This document shows, in pieces, positions 8,601-13,830 of a DNA stretch of 15,277 nt (positions are counted from its first letter, which is position 1; each line of letters starts with the position of its first letter). The translations under genes and the position numbers were made by a program. The DNA comes from Candidatus Peregrinibacteria bacterium. Its GTDB lineage: Bacteria; Patescibacteriota; Gracilibacteria; UBA1369; UM-FILTER-53-11. The notes under the pieces are model-generated. The model was given only the letters and a program-made list of their open reading frames with translations. It searched no databases and was not told the DNA's origin. The stretch is from NCBI GenBank assembly GCA_023245725.1, contig JAHFJU010000032.1, forward strand, positions 1-15,277, read 5' to 3'.

Positions 8601-9652
8601 ACACGAAGAAGGCTTGTAATAGGGATTTTTCGCTTTCGGTCGATTTTGACTGTAATGATTCCTTTTTTGTCAGTTTCAATTTCGAGCCATGCTCCACGTT
8701 TTGGAATGATTTTCGCGTTGTTGAATTCTGGAGCTGCTGCATTTCGTGAGAAAAATACACCTGGTGAACGAACAATTTGGCTCACAACAACACGTTCAAT
8801 ACCATTAATAATAAAAGTTCCACGGTCGGTCATAAGTGGGATTGAGCCCAAAAACACATCTTGCTCTTTAATTTCACCGCTCTCTTTGCTTATCAAACGA
8901 ACGTGCACTTTAAGAGGAGATTCGTAGGTAAGATTTTTATTCTTACAAATTTCCGGCTCGTGTTTTGGCTCACCAAGGCCATGTTCAAGGAATTGTAGCT
9001 CGAGTTTTTTACCGGAAAAGTCTGAGATTGGAGAAATTTCGTCGAGTAATTCATGAATACCTCTTGTCAAAAACCATCGGTATGAGTTTATCTGAGTCTC
9101 AATGAGGTTCGGCATTGGAGCAACCTCGATTTCTGTGTTCAAAAATATTCTGCCTGCGCCATTAAGTGGTACAGACTGGCTCGCATCGTCAGGAAGATAT
9201 GTCTCAATGTTTCCAAGTTTCACATTTCGTGGTTCAGGTTTCTGCTTTTTAGAAGACCTTGCTGCAGTTGCTTTTACGGCAACTTTTACCTGCTCTTTTT
9301 TGTCTATGTTTAAGCTGCTTCCGCTCTCAGTCGCCCTAGATACGGGCTCCTTCGTTTGTTGCAGCGCTCGCGCTGTGCGCTCGCTTTTTATGCTGCTTCC
9401 GCTCTCAGTCGCCCTAGATACGGGCTCCTTCGTTTGTTGCAGCGCTACCGGCTTATTAACGTGATTTACTGCCTTCGTCGCTGGTTTTGGAAGTGGCTTT
9501 TTATTTGCCACTGCATGAACCGGAACCTTTTTCACCGGCTTTGGTTGAGGCTTTTTCACCTTCACCAAAGTTGCCTTAGCCTTTTTTGGTAGCTGCTTTG
9601 GTTTTGCCTTTGCAGCAGGCTTGGCTTTCTTTTTTAGATCCTTCTTTGCCAT
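5654..9652 (-). CDS. rpoB: DNA-directed RNA polymerase subunit beta
   Basis: This subunit forms part of the RNA polymerase catalytic centre and holds the rifampicin pocket. The body of the protein starts near PNLIETQINSYRWFL (181-195). The rifampicin region (about 537-564) keeps Gln544, Asp547, His557, Arg560 and Ser562, the equivalents of E. coli Q513, D516, H526, R529 and S531. E. coli L533 is Met564, so a rifampicin-sensitive enzyme is the simplest guess. Also present are YMSWHGYNFEDAVIISERM, GDKVAGRHGNKG, NPLGVASRMNIGQ, and the C-terminal QPLGGKAQHGGQRFGEMEVW block. Unusual parts: residues 1 to about 150 are a Lys/Pro/Ala-rich extension holding two copies of ALQQTKEPVSRATESGSS (70-87 and 96-113), and the last 50 residues are very acidic. 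The Met at 9652 is the first in a Lys-rich start and is preceded by CACTTTTTTCTCC, with no Shine-Dalgarno sequence. A start nearer the conserved body is possible but less likely. First gene of the operon. Confidence 0.97.
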   Translation of the reverse strand: MAKKDLKKKAKPAAKAKPKQLPKKAKATLVKVKKPQPKPVKKVPVHAVANKKPLPKPATKAVNHVNKPVALQQTKEPVSRATESGSSIKSERTARALQQTKEPVSRATESGSSLNIDKKEQVKVAVKATAARSSKKQKPEPRNVKLGNIETYLPDDASQSVPLNGAGRIFLNTEIEVAPMPNLIETQINSYRWFLTRGIHELLDEISPISDFSGKKLELQFLEHGLGEPKHEPEICKNKNLTYESPLKVHVRLISKESGEIKEQDVFLGSIPLMTDRGTFIINGIERVVVSQIVRSPGVFFSRNAAAPEFNNAKIIPKRGAWLEIETDKKGIITVKIDRKRKIPITSLLRVFGFQTDKEILDAFADINTNLDYDYLLLTLEKDSAKTIDEAYQQIYKKIRPGDLATPENAKSLIQSMFFDYKKYDMGAVARYKLNRRFRLDTPNTKDFHTFQVSDLVSIIKYLIQLNNKEKSADDIDHLSNRRIRGVGELVQNKFRVGLLRTERIIKDRMTVMDLETVTPTQLVNSRPITAALREFYASSQLSQFMDQTNPLAELAHKRRLSAMGPGGLSRERASFDVRDVHPSHYGRICPIATPEGPNIGLVVHLAAYAKINEFGFIETPFREVRHTVKNGSKDLIGRTINEDISHKGSVIAKLGTIITEKILKDLEKTELEQIPVRPFVTNNVSYYDAEYEKDLIIAQANSEINEKGEFVQSRVASRINGEPQLAHINDVTSADVSPKQIISETTALIPFLEHDDNTRASMGSNMQRQAVSLVRPQAPVVGTGMEEIVAKSSGQVTLAEESGIVSYVDAREVSVIYESGRKKTYKLITYTRSNQATSLHQRACVTKGQKVKRGDVLADGASTDHGELALGSNVLAAYMSWHGYNFEDAVIISERMVQQGVFDTVHIEHYTIDVRDTKLGPEIITRDIPNVGENRLKDLDEEGIVRIGAKVEEGDILVGKITPKGETELTAEERLLRAIFGDKARDVKDTSLRMPGGAYGKIVDVTIFTRKDGDELSTGVNKQIRVSVAQTRKISVGDKVAGRHGNKGIIALIVPDEDMPYLPDGRCVDIILNPLGVASRMNIGQILETHVGWAADKMGFRIASPALNGITTDQIKEQLIKAELPEDGKIQLFDGRTGEAFDRKSTVGISYIMKLSHLIEDKIHARSVGPYSLVTQQPLGGKAQHGGQRFGEMEVWALEAYGAAHTLQEMLTIKSDDVYGRAKSYESIVKGEQIKKPRTPESFSVLVKELQSLGLSVNLMKLKKDDVIAEDEYIEAVDLPGDETPLEHDIHETEKHEMPNNVVVDSDISDGFESEEEMEANEMEEEEKESA
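9314..9368. repeat. 55-bp direct repeat, copy 1 (in rpoB)
   Basis: This 55-bp sequence is identical to 9392-9446. The two copies are separated by 23 bp (period 78 bp, exactly 26 codons). GC is about 60% (33 of 55), above the surroundings. On the coding strand it begins with AGCGCTGC and ends with GCAGC, and its centre GCCC-GTATCTA-GGGC is an inverted repeat inside the frame GGAGC...GCGA. It encodes residues 96-113 of RpoB in frame. Confidence 0.9.
9392..9446. repeat. 55-bp direct repeat, copy 2 (in rpoB)
   Basis: This is an exact copy of 9314-9368 and encodes RpoB residues 70-87. The 23-bp piece between the copies is also GC-rich and self-complementary (GCGC-TGT-GCGC at about 9371-9381), so the whole 9314-9446 block may be one composite insertion. 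Complete identity at synonymous positions points to recent duplication or to conservation of the DNA itself. Confidence 0.9.
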
Positions 9653-9717
9653 GGAGAAAAAAGTGTGAAGAAATATATGCTACCAGTAGTTACACACTCA
9701 GAGTTTGGCGCACGTCG

Positions 9718-9745
9718 ATTTTACCCATATTTTCGTTTAAGGCAA
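9718..9745 (-). promoter_or_regulatory. Candidate promoter for rpoB operon
   Basis: On the minus strand, TTGCCT (9740-9745) is followed after 16 nt by TAAAAT (9718-9723), 65 nt before the rpoB start codon. Both boxes are near the sigma70 consensus but not exact. The remaining leader (9653-9717) holds no other clear element. Confidence 0.4.
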
Positions 9746-9780
9746 AAGAAAAACTGGTTACTGGTTGGTTTTAGCTTGAC

Positions 9781-9806
9781 GCGCCGCACTTTGTGTTGTG
9801 CGGTGT
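9781..9806. other. GC-rich hairpin upstream of rpoB promoter
   Basis: CCGCAC (9784-9789) and GTGCGG (9798-9803) form a perfect stem with an 8-nt loop. It can be lengthened by two G-T wobbles and a G-C pair. It lies between the end of the upstream gene and the candidate rpoB promoter. No T-run follows on either strand, so it is only a weak terminator candidate for the gene at 9829-10413. Confidence 0.3.
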
Positions 9807-9828
9807 TTGTTGCCTGCGGCCAAAACGT

Positions 9829-10413
9829 TTACTCGCAAAGTTCTAGATCTCTCCAGCCTCTAGATCTCGTTAAGTGATTTCTTAAAGACATAATTGTTGG
9901 TGAGCTTGCTGTCGAACTTGCTAAAACGCAGATTATTCCAGATTCATCAACCCATCCTTCAAGTAAAATAATTTTTGCACTATCTTGATCGATGCCTTCA
10001 TCTTTAGGATACGAAACAATATTTACATGAGTTGTTCCTTGTCCTCCTGCTGCCATAATATTATTATGAAACGTCTCATTAGCTTCTGAATTAAGACTGC
10101 CTCCAGATGCGCGTTCTCTATTATGTGTAATAACAACTGCTGGGCGAAGTTTTGGCGAACTTTCTAAGATACCTGTGATTTCTTCAGCCGCCATCACTTG
10201 AATAAGAAGGCCGTTTATTTGTAGTGCCATTGTATTTATATTTTCTCCTTTTATCATATAATCTACATCACATGATGGAATTACACTTCTAATAAGAAAC
10301 CTATTAGCTGGTGGTGACTCCGCATCTCTTACAGCTTTTTCAATAAGAATTAGTTGTGGTTTTTCTAGAATAATTGGGTCATCGTGCCTTCTTATAGTGT
10401 CAATCTGTGCCAT
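9829..10413 (-). CDS. Hypothetical protein, 194 residues
   Basis: I do not recognise a family. The protein has no signal peptide or membrane segment and looks cytoplasmic. It alternates hydrophobic strand-like stretches (PQLILIEKAV, RPAVVITHNRE, AKIILLEGWV, GIICVLAS) with polar loops, including a Gly/Asn-rich loop at about 102-128. This suggests a compact alpha/beta or beta-rich fold. The C-terminal LTRSRGWRDLELCE is encoded across the duplicated TCTAGATCTC sequence and may not be part of the conserved fold. It has a good promoter (10466-10493), with the start codon about 45 nt beyond the expected transcription start. It sits immediately upstream of rpoB, where rplJ/rplL are found in many bacteria, but shows no similarity to L10 or L7/L12. 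Coding is supported by the open frame, the promoter, and normal amino acid composition. Confidence 0.75.
   Translation of the reverse strand: MAQIDTIRRHDDPIILEKPQLILIEKAVRDAESPPANRFLIRSVIPSCDVDYMIKGENINTMALQINGLLIQVMAAEEITGILESSPKLRPAVVITHNRERASGGSLNSEANETFHNNIMAAGGQGTTHVNIVSYPKDEGIDQDSAKIILLEGWVDESGIICVLASSTASSPTIMSLRNHLTRSRGWRDLELCE
9842..9868. repeat. Two direct copies of TCTAGATCTC
   Basis: The 10-mer TCTAGATCTC occurs at 9842-9851 and 9859-9868, 7 bp apart. Each copy contains overlapping palindromes (TCTAGA, AGATCT). The pair lies in the last 14 codons of the unrecognised gene at 9829-10413, so the C-terminus of that protein may derive from a repeat. Confidence 0.55.
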
Positions 10414-10465
10414 ATAATTGATTATTAATAGTATTTATATATGATAGTTAAACTACCAAGCGCGA

Positions 10466-10493
10466 ATAATACAATATACACACAGAAAGTCAA
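10466..10493 (-). promoter_or_regulatory. Promoter for the 194-residue gene
   Basis: On the minus strand, TTGACT (10488-10493) is followed after 16 nt by TATTAT (10466-10471). Each box is one mismatch from the sigma70 consensus. The expected transcription start near 10459 gives a leader of about 45 nt, which holds no Shine-Dalgarno sequence. Confidence 0.65.
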
Positions 10494-10544
10494 CCAAAAA
10501 ACGCTGTTCAATAATATATAGGACAAACCAACTAATTACCGCAT

Positions 10545-11333
10545 TTACTCCTCTTTATCTTCTTTTGCCTCAATCGCACTCACAACCGGTACCTTTACAT
10601 AAAAATCCTCATAAAACTTTTTGCATGCCGCCAAATGTTTCATCATTTTTGCGTGATTTCCAACTTGCATGAATTTTGGATTTATCTTGAACGAAACAGC
10701 GCCTTTATACCCATCTTGCCTGAGTTTTGTTAGAAAACTTTCAAGAGGCAAAATGCCTTCGTCTGGCAGTGCGTAGCCAATTCCTTTCTTCAAATTTGAA
10801 ACGTGCACATGCACCAAAAACTTTTTTACAAGTTCAAATGTACGAATCAAATCGTCGTGCTTTAGCGCAACACGAGTTGTGTCGAGGGCTGCATGTTTGA
10901 ACTTTCTAAGGTCGTTAATATTGTTCATTGAATGCTCGGGAATAACTCCCAAAAACGTTTCATCGGTCGCGTTTTGAAGCGCAATCGAAATATCTTCGCG
11001 CTGGCGAATTTTCGGAACCTCTACCTCGAGCCACTTTGTGTACTTAAAGTTAAACATTTTTGGCGGCTGAACAACAATAATTCTTGTTCCTATTTCTTTT
11101 GCCATTTCTACCGCATGAATAACATCGTCTTCGTTTGCGGTTGTGTGCGTTAAAAGAGCTTGAACAGGAAGTTTGTACTCATTAACAAGCGATTTTACGT
11201 ATTCTGTGTCGATTGTGTCGAATGTGCGAGGATCCATTGCAATATCGAGTGCGTCGAATCCAGCCTCTTTTACAAAACCAAAAATTCGGTTGAGCCCGTA
11301 TCCATTAAAAGATTCTGTAGAAATCGATATCAT
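10545..11333 (-). CDS. Sugar-phosphate isomerase/epimerase-like TIM-barrel protein
   Basis: The 262-residue protein has the layout of the xylose isomerase-like TIM barrel (AP_endonuc_2) superfamily: an opening strand MISISTESF, a helix ending EAGFDALDIAM (23-33), ATRIIVVQP-like strand 4 (GTRIIVVQP, 82-90), ALDTTRVA (149-156), LVHVHVSN (173-180), GYALPDEGILPLESFLTKLRQDGYKG (186-211), and a final strand AVSFKIN (212-218). Related enzymes bind one or two divalent metals through Glu, Asp, His and Glu at these strand ends. Here the expected residues appear as Gln120, Asp151 with Arg154 in place of His, His177 with Asn180 in place of Asp, and Lys216 in place of Glu. Either it is not a metal enzyme, or it uses a different chemistry. 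It is alone on the minus strand with its own candidate promoter and is 131 nt from the next gene. The substrate is unknown. Confidence 0.8.
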   Translation of the reverse strand: MISISTESFNGYGLNRIFGFVKEAGFDALDIAMDPRTFDTIDTEYVKSLVNEYKLPVQALLTHTTANEDDVIHAVEMAKEIGTRIIVVQPPKMFNFKYTKWLEVEVPKIRQREDISIALQNATDETFLGVIPEHSMNNINDLRKFKHAALDTTRVALKHDDLIRTFELVKKFLVHVHVSNLKKGIGYALPDEGILPLESFLTKLRQDGYKGAVSFKINPKFMQVGNHAKMMKHLAACKKFYEDFYVKVPVVSAIEAKEDKEE

Positions 11334-11369
11334 AAATTTGTTTTTTTATATCAAAATGTAACGTCTTCT

Positions 11370-11398
11370 ATTTTACTATAAAACCGTGCAATTGTACA
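11370..11398 (-). promoter_or_regulatory. Candidate promoter for TIM-barrel gene
   Basis: On the minus strand, TGTACA (11393-11398) is followed after 17 nt by TAAAAT (11370-11375), giving a leader of about 30 nt. The -35 box matches consensus at only four of six positions. The divergent promoter of the small membrane protein lies about 60 bp away, so the 182-bp intergenic region serves both genes. Confidence 0.4.
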
Positions 11399-11459
11399 GT
11401 CGGCTTGACGCATTCTTGACACTCATTCAAATACTCAAACGCAATATTATTTCAGTATA

Positions 11460-11490
11460 TTGCACTATCTTAAAAGCCGCGTACTATAAT
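11460..11490 (+). promoter_or_regulatory. Candidate promoter for small membrane protein
   Basis: A perfect -10 box TATAAT (11485-11490) lies 26 nt before the start codon. TTGCAC (11460-11465) could be the -35 box, but the 19-nt spacer is long. Two good -35-like hexamers, TTGACG (11405-11410) and TTGACA (11416-11421), lie further upstream without a matching -10 box. Confidence 0.45.
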
Positions 11491-11515
11491 CCTATTATTC
11501 TTAATTTTTTGTACT

Positions 11516-11743
11516 ATGTGTTCAATGAATCCTAAGACAGTAAAATGCAAGGGCGGTATGATGCTCGTGCTCGGAGTTTTGTTTATGCTAGGCACAACTG
11601 GAGTATTACCATGGTTAACTCTTGGAACTTTTTGGCCAGCATTTTTGATTATTGGTGGATTACATGCAGTTGCATGCCCATGTATGAGCGGTTGCTGCAA
11701 AAAGGGTGAGTCTATGGAGAAAGGCGAGTGCTGCAAGAAATAA
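11516..11743 (+). CDS. Small cysteine-rich two-helix membrane protein
   Basis: This is a 75-residue protein with two hydrophobic segments (about 14-29 and 38-54) joined by a short turn (GTTGVLPWLTLGTFWP). The FWPAFLIIGG stretch resembles the small membrane domains found in LiaF/DUF5668-type proteins, but only distantly. Seven cysteines are present: two near the N-terminus (Cys2, Cys11) and five in the tail (CPCMSGCC and ECCKK). The tail is also Lys-rich, so it could bind a metal or be redox active at the membrane surface. An alternative start at Met4 (11525) is possible. The gene has its own promoter and a terminator directly after it, so it is a single-gene unit. The family assignment is tentative, but the open frame, promoter and terminator support a real gene. 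Confidence 0.75.
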   Translation: MCSMNPKTVKCKGGMMLVLGVLFMLGTTGVLPWLTLGTFWPAFLIIGGLHAVACPCMSGCCKKGESMEKGECCKK

Positions 11744-11762
11744 GTTATTTGTGAAAATATTG

Positions 11763-11797
11763 AAGAGAGGATATGACAATTGTGCCAGTCCTCTTTT
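11763..11797 (+). terminator. Rho-independent terminator after small membrane protein
   Basis: AAGAGAGGA (11763-11771) pairs with TCCTCTTTT (11789-11797) in a 9-position stem with one G-T wobble and a 17-nt loop, and the right arm continues into a run of T residues. It lies 20 nt past the stop codon and ends the unit before serS. Confidence 0.7.
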
Positions 11798-11864
11798 TTC
11801 TTTCCATAAGATGATTTTTCGTCTTTAATGTCTTTGAGTAAATAATGAATAACTCATCTAAAAT

Positions 11865-13142
11865 ATGATTGATATAAAACTTCTTCGCGAAAATCTTGAA
11901 CAGACTAAACTTGCTTTAAAGAAAAAACGATACGATGTTTCGCAGCTCGATGCGATTGTTGAACTTGATAAAGAGTCTCGTGCGCTTGGCGTACAGCTTG
12001 AAGAGAAATTGGCACATCGCAATAAGTTTTCTAAAGAAATGGGCACATTGCCAAAAGAAGAGCGCGAAAAACGAATGGGCGAGATGCAGTTTGTAAAAGA
12101 AGAAATCGGCGAGCTTGAAAAAAAGAAGGAGCACCTTGATTTGGAGTTGAAAAATTTGTTGGTAATGGTTCCTAATCCTCCTCATGAAAGTGTGCCTGAA
12201 GGTGGCGAAGAAGATAACAAGCCATTTAAAACGGTTGGCGTTGCGCGAGAATTTGATTTTGAGCCGCGCGATCATGCTGAACTTGGCAAAATGAACGACT
12301 GGATTGAGATGGAAGCAGCAGCAAATATGAGTGGAAGCCGTTTTTACTACCTGAAAAATACCGCGGTTTTGCTTGAAATGGCACTTTCGCGTTATGTGAT
12401 TGATAAGCTGATGAAAAAAGGATTTGTGCCTGTTATTCCGCCTGTTTTAGTTAAAGAAAAGGCAATGTATGCGACAGGATTTTTTCCCACAGAACGCTCG
12501 AATATTTACCATGTAAACCCAGAAGATGACGATTTGTATTTGGTTGGAACCTCTGAGGTTCCGCTTTGCATGTTGCATGCCGATCAGATTTTGCCTTCGC
12601 TTGAGAAGCCGATTCGCTATGTCGGATACTCTTCATGTTTTCGCCGTGAGGCAGGAACGTATGGCAAAGACGCCGCTGGAATAATGAGAGTTCACCAATT
12701 TGAAAAATTGGAGATGTTTAGTTTTTGTCACCCTGATCAAGCTGAAGAGGAACACGAATTTATTCGCTCTATTGAAGAAGAAATAATGACAGAGTTGGGT
12801 TTTCACTATCAAGTAATTAATATTTGCGGCGGCGATTTAGGGGCTCCAGCAGCCAAAAAATACGATATTGAGGTGTGGATCCCAAGCCAGAAAAAATTCC
12901 GTGAACTTACTAGCTGTTCAAATTGCACAGATTATCAAGCTCGCCGTGCGAATATTCGCTTTAACAGTGCGTCAAATGGTGAATCTTCATCGGGCGCAGT
13001 GGCGAAAGGCAAAACGCGATTTGCATATACACTCAACGGAACGGCATGCGCTATGACCCGTGCAATTTTGGCTATAATGGAAAACAATCAGCAAAAAGAT
13101 GGAACGATTGAGATTCCAGAGGTGTTGAAGAGATTTATTTAG
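11865..13142 (+). CDS. serS: Serine--tRNA ligase
   Basis: This class II aminoacyl-tRNA synthetase charges tRNA-Ser (and tRNA-Sec where present) with serine in the cytoplasm. Residues 1 to about 100 are the tRNA-binding coiled-coil arm, full of Lys/Glu heptads. The catalytic domain shows TSEVPL (229-234), motif 2 with FRREAGTYGKDAAG (259-272) and RVHQFEKLE (275-283), ELTSCSNCTDYQARR (347-361), and motif 3 NGTACAMTR (391-399), where many bacteria have NGSGLAVGR. The length of 425 is typical. Motif 3 variants with Thr-Ala-Cys are known to me in other SerRS lineages, so activity is expected. The start codon at 11865 is 67 nt after the upstream terminator. AATAAT (11841-11846) is a possible -10 box, but no convincing -35 box is seen. 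No T-box leader is visible. There is no Shine-Dalgarno sequence (ATCTAAAAT before ATG). Confidence 0.97.
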   Translation: MIDIKLLRENLEQTKLALKKKRYDVSQLDAIVELDKESRALGVQLEEKLAHRNKFSKEMGTLPKEEREKRMGEMQFVKEEIGELEKKKEHLDLELKNLLVMVPNPPHESVPEGGEEDNKPFKTVGVAREFDFEPRDHAELGKMNDWIEMEAAANMSGSRFYYLKNTAVLLEMALSRYVIDKLMKKGFVPVIPPVLVKEKAMYATGFFPTERSNIYHVNPEDDDLYLVGTSEVPLCMLHADQILPSLEKPIRYVGYSSCFRREAGTYGKDAAGIMRVHQFEKLEMFSFCHPDQAEEEHEFIRSIEEEIMTELGFHYQVINICGGDLGAPAAKKYDIEVWIPSQKKFRELTSCSNCTDYQARRANIRFNSASNGESSSGAVAKGKTRFAYTLNGTACAMTRAILAIMENNQQKDGTIEIPEVLKRFI

Positions 13143-13219
13143 TTGTTGATTTCAGAATAATTTCATAGTTTGTTCATTTTACTGTGTTATAGTTTTCGAT
13201 ATGGTGTTTGTCGATGCAT

Positions 13220-13248
13220 TTGGCACAAGTCGTACTATTATGTATACT
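13220..13248 (+). promoter_or_regulatory. Promoter of toxin-antitoxin pair
   Basis: TTGGCA (13220-13225) is followed after exactly 17 nt by TATACT (13243-13248), both one mismatch from the sigma70 consensus. Transcription would start near 13255, downstream of an in-frame ATG at 13201 and upstream of the ATG at 13279. This decides the antitoxin start. Confidence 0.7.
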
Positions 13249-13259
13249 AGTATTAATAC
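13244..13259. promoter_or_regulatory. Likely antitoxin operator (overlapping palindromes)
   Basis: ATACTAGTAT (13244-13253) and GTATTAATAC (13250-13259) are two perfect 10-bp palindromes that overlap each other, the -10 box and the start region. Phd/YefM-type antitoxins usually repress their own promoter by binding short palindromes there, so these are the natural operator candidates. Confidence 0.5.
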
Positions 13260-13278
13260 ATATATTACTATAATTAAT

Positions 13279-13563
13279 ATGATTGCAAACTTCAAAACAG
13301 CATCGATCACAGAACTTCGTCAAAATGCTACTGTTCTTATAAACGATGTAAATAAGTTTAAAGAACCAGTATTTATCCTGCAAAACAGTAAAAAAGCTGC
13401 TGTTTTAATTGATGATGAGACTTTTCAGAAAATGGTTCAATCTTACGTTGATTCTGTCGATTATAATGATGGGGCCGATGCCATACTTAATCATAGCAAT
13501 GAACGATACACATTAGCCGATTTAGATGTTGCGCGAGCTAAAAGCAAAAAAAAGAAAGCATAA
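13279..13563 (+). CDS. Antitoxin, Phd/YefM type
   Basis: The 95-residue protein from Met at 13279 shows the Phd/YefM N-terminal DNA-binding fold: TASITELRQNATVLINDVNKF (start of the domain), then KEPVFILQNSKKAAVLIDDETFQKMV, the usual strand-strand-helix. The C-terminus (YTLADLDVARAKSKKKKA) should wrap the toxin and is unusually Lys-rich. An upstream in-frame ATG at 13201 would add 26 residues, but it lies upstream of the promoter's expected start point and adds no family-like sequence, so it was not used. The toxin gene follows after 6 nt. The antitoxin is expected to neutralise the toxin and, with it, to repress the promoter at 13220-13248. Confidence 0.88.
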   Translation: MIANFKTASITELRQNATVLINDVNKFKEPVFILQNSKKAAVLIDDETFQKMVQSYVDSVDYNDGADAILNHSNERYTLADLDVARAKSKKKKA

Positions 13564-13569
13564 TAATTT

Positions 13570-13830
13570 ATGTATATTCTCATTTTTCAGAAACAGGCGT
13601 TTCAATTTCTAAAGAGAATTAATGAGCCGCATTATTCTAGGCTACGTAAAGGAATAGCAGAATTAAGCAAAAATTATTTTATAGCTGGGAAAAACACAAA
13701 AAGGCTTAAAGGTGAAATGGGAGAGTTATTTCGCTTAAGAATTGGACATTTTCGCATCATATATTCCGTAGATCATGTATTGAAAACAATAACAATTCTT
13801 TTGATAAAACAAAGAAATTCGGTTTATTGA
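13570..13830 (+). CDS. Toxin, RelE/ParE superfamily
   Basis: This 86-residue protein matches the RelE/ParE layout: an N-terminal strand (YILIFQKQAFQFLKRI), two helices, then RLKGEMGELFRLRIGHFRIIYSVD (45-68) and a C-terminal strand ending KQRNSVY. Arg62, Arg82 and Tyr86 sit where E. coli RelE has Arg61, Arg81 and Tyr87, so ribosome-dependent mRNA cleavage is the more likely activity, though a ParE-like gyrase inhibitor cannot be excluded. It begins 6 nt after the antitoxin, with the standard antitoxin-first order. It ends with TGA, which supports a standard genetic code. Its last 7 nt overlap the end of the convergent gene at 13824-14192. No terminator is seen between them. Confidence 0.88.
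   Translation: MYILIFQKQAFQFLKRINEPHYSRLRKGIAELSKNYFIAGKNTKRLKGEMGELFRLRIGHFRIIYSVDHVLKTITILLIKQRNSVY

Noticed and set aside
9102..9592. Plus-strand open frames opposite the rpoB N-terminus
   Set aside because: They are shadows of the Lys/Pro-rich coding sequence and its repeats. There is no promoter or sensible protein, and rpoB explains the strand.
13201..13278. Longer antitoxin starting at 13201
   Set aside because: The added 26 residues do not resemble the family, and a near-consensus promoter lies inside this stretch, so the start at 13279 is preferred.
13828..13830. Alternative genetic code (TGA as Gly) seen in some Patescibacteria
   Set aside because: TGA here ends the RelE-type toxin at the normal family length, and no gene requires reading through TGA.
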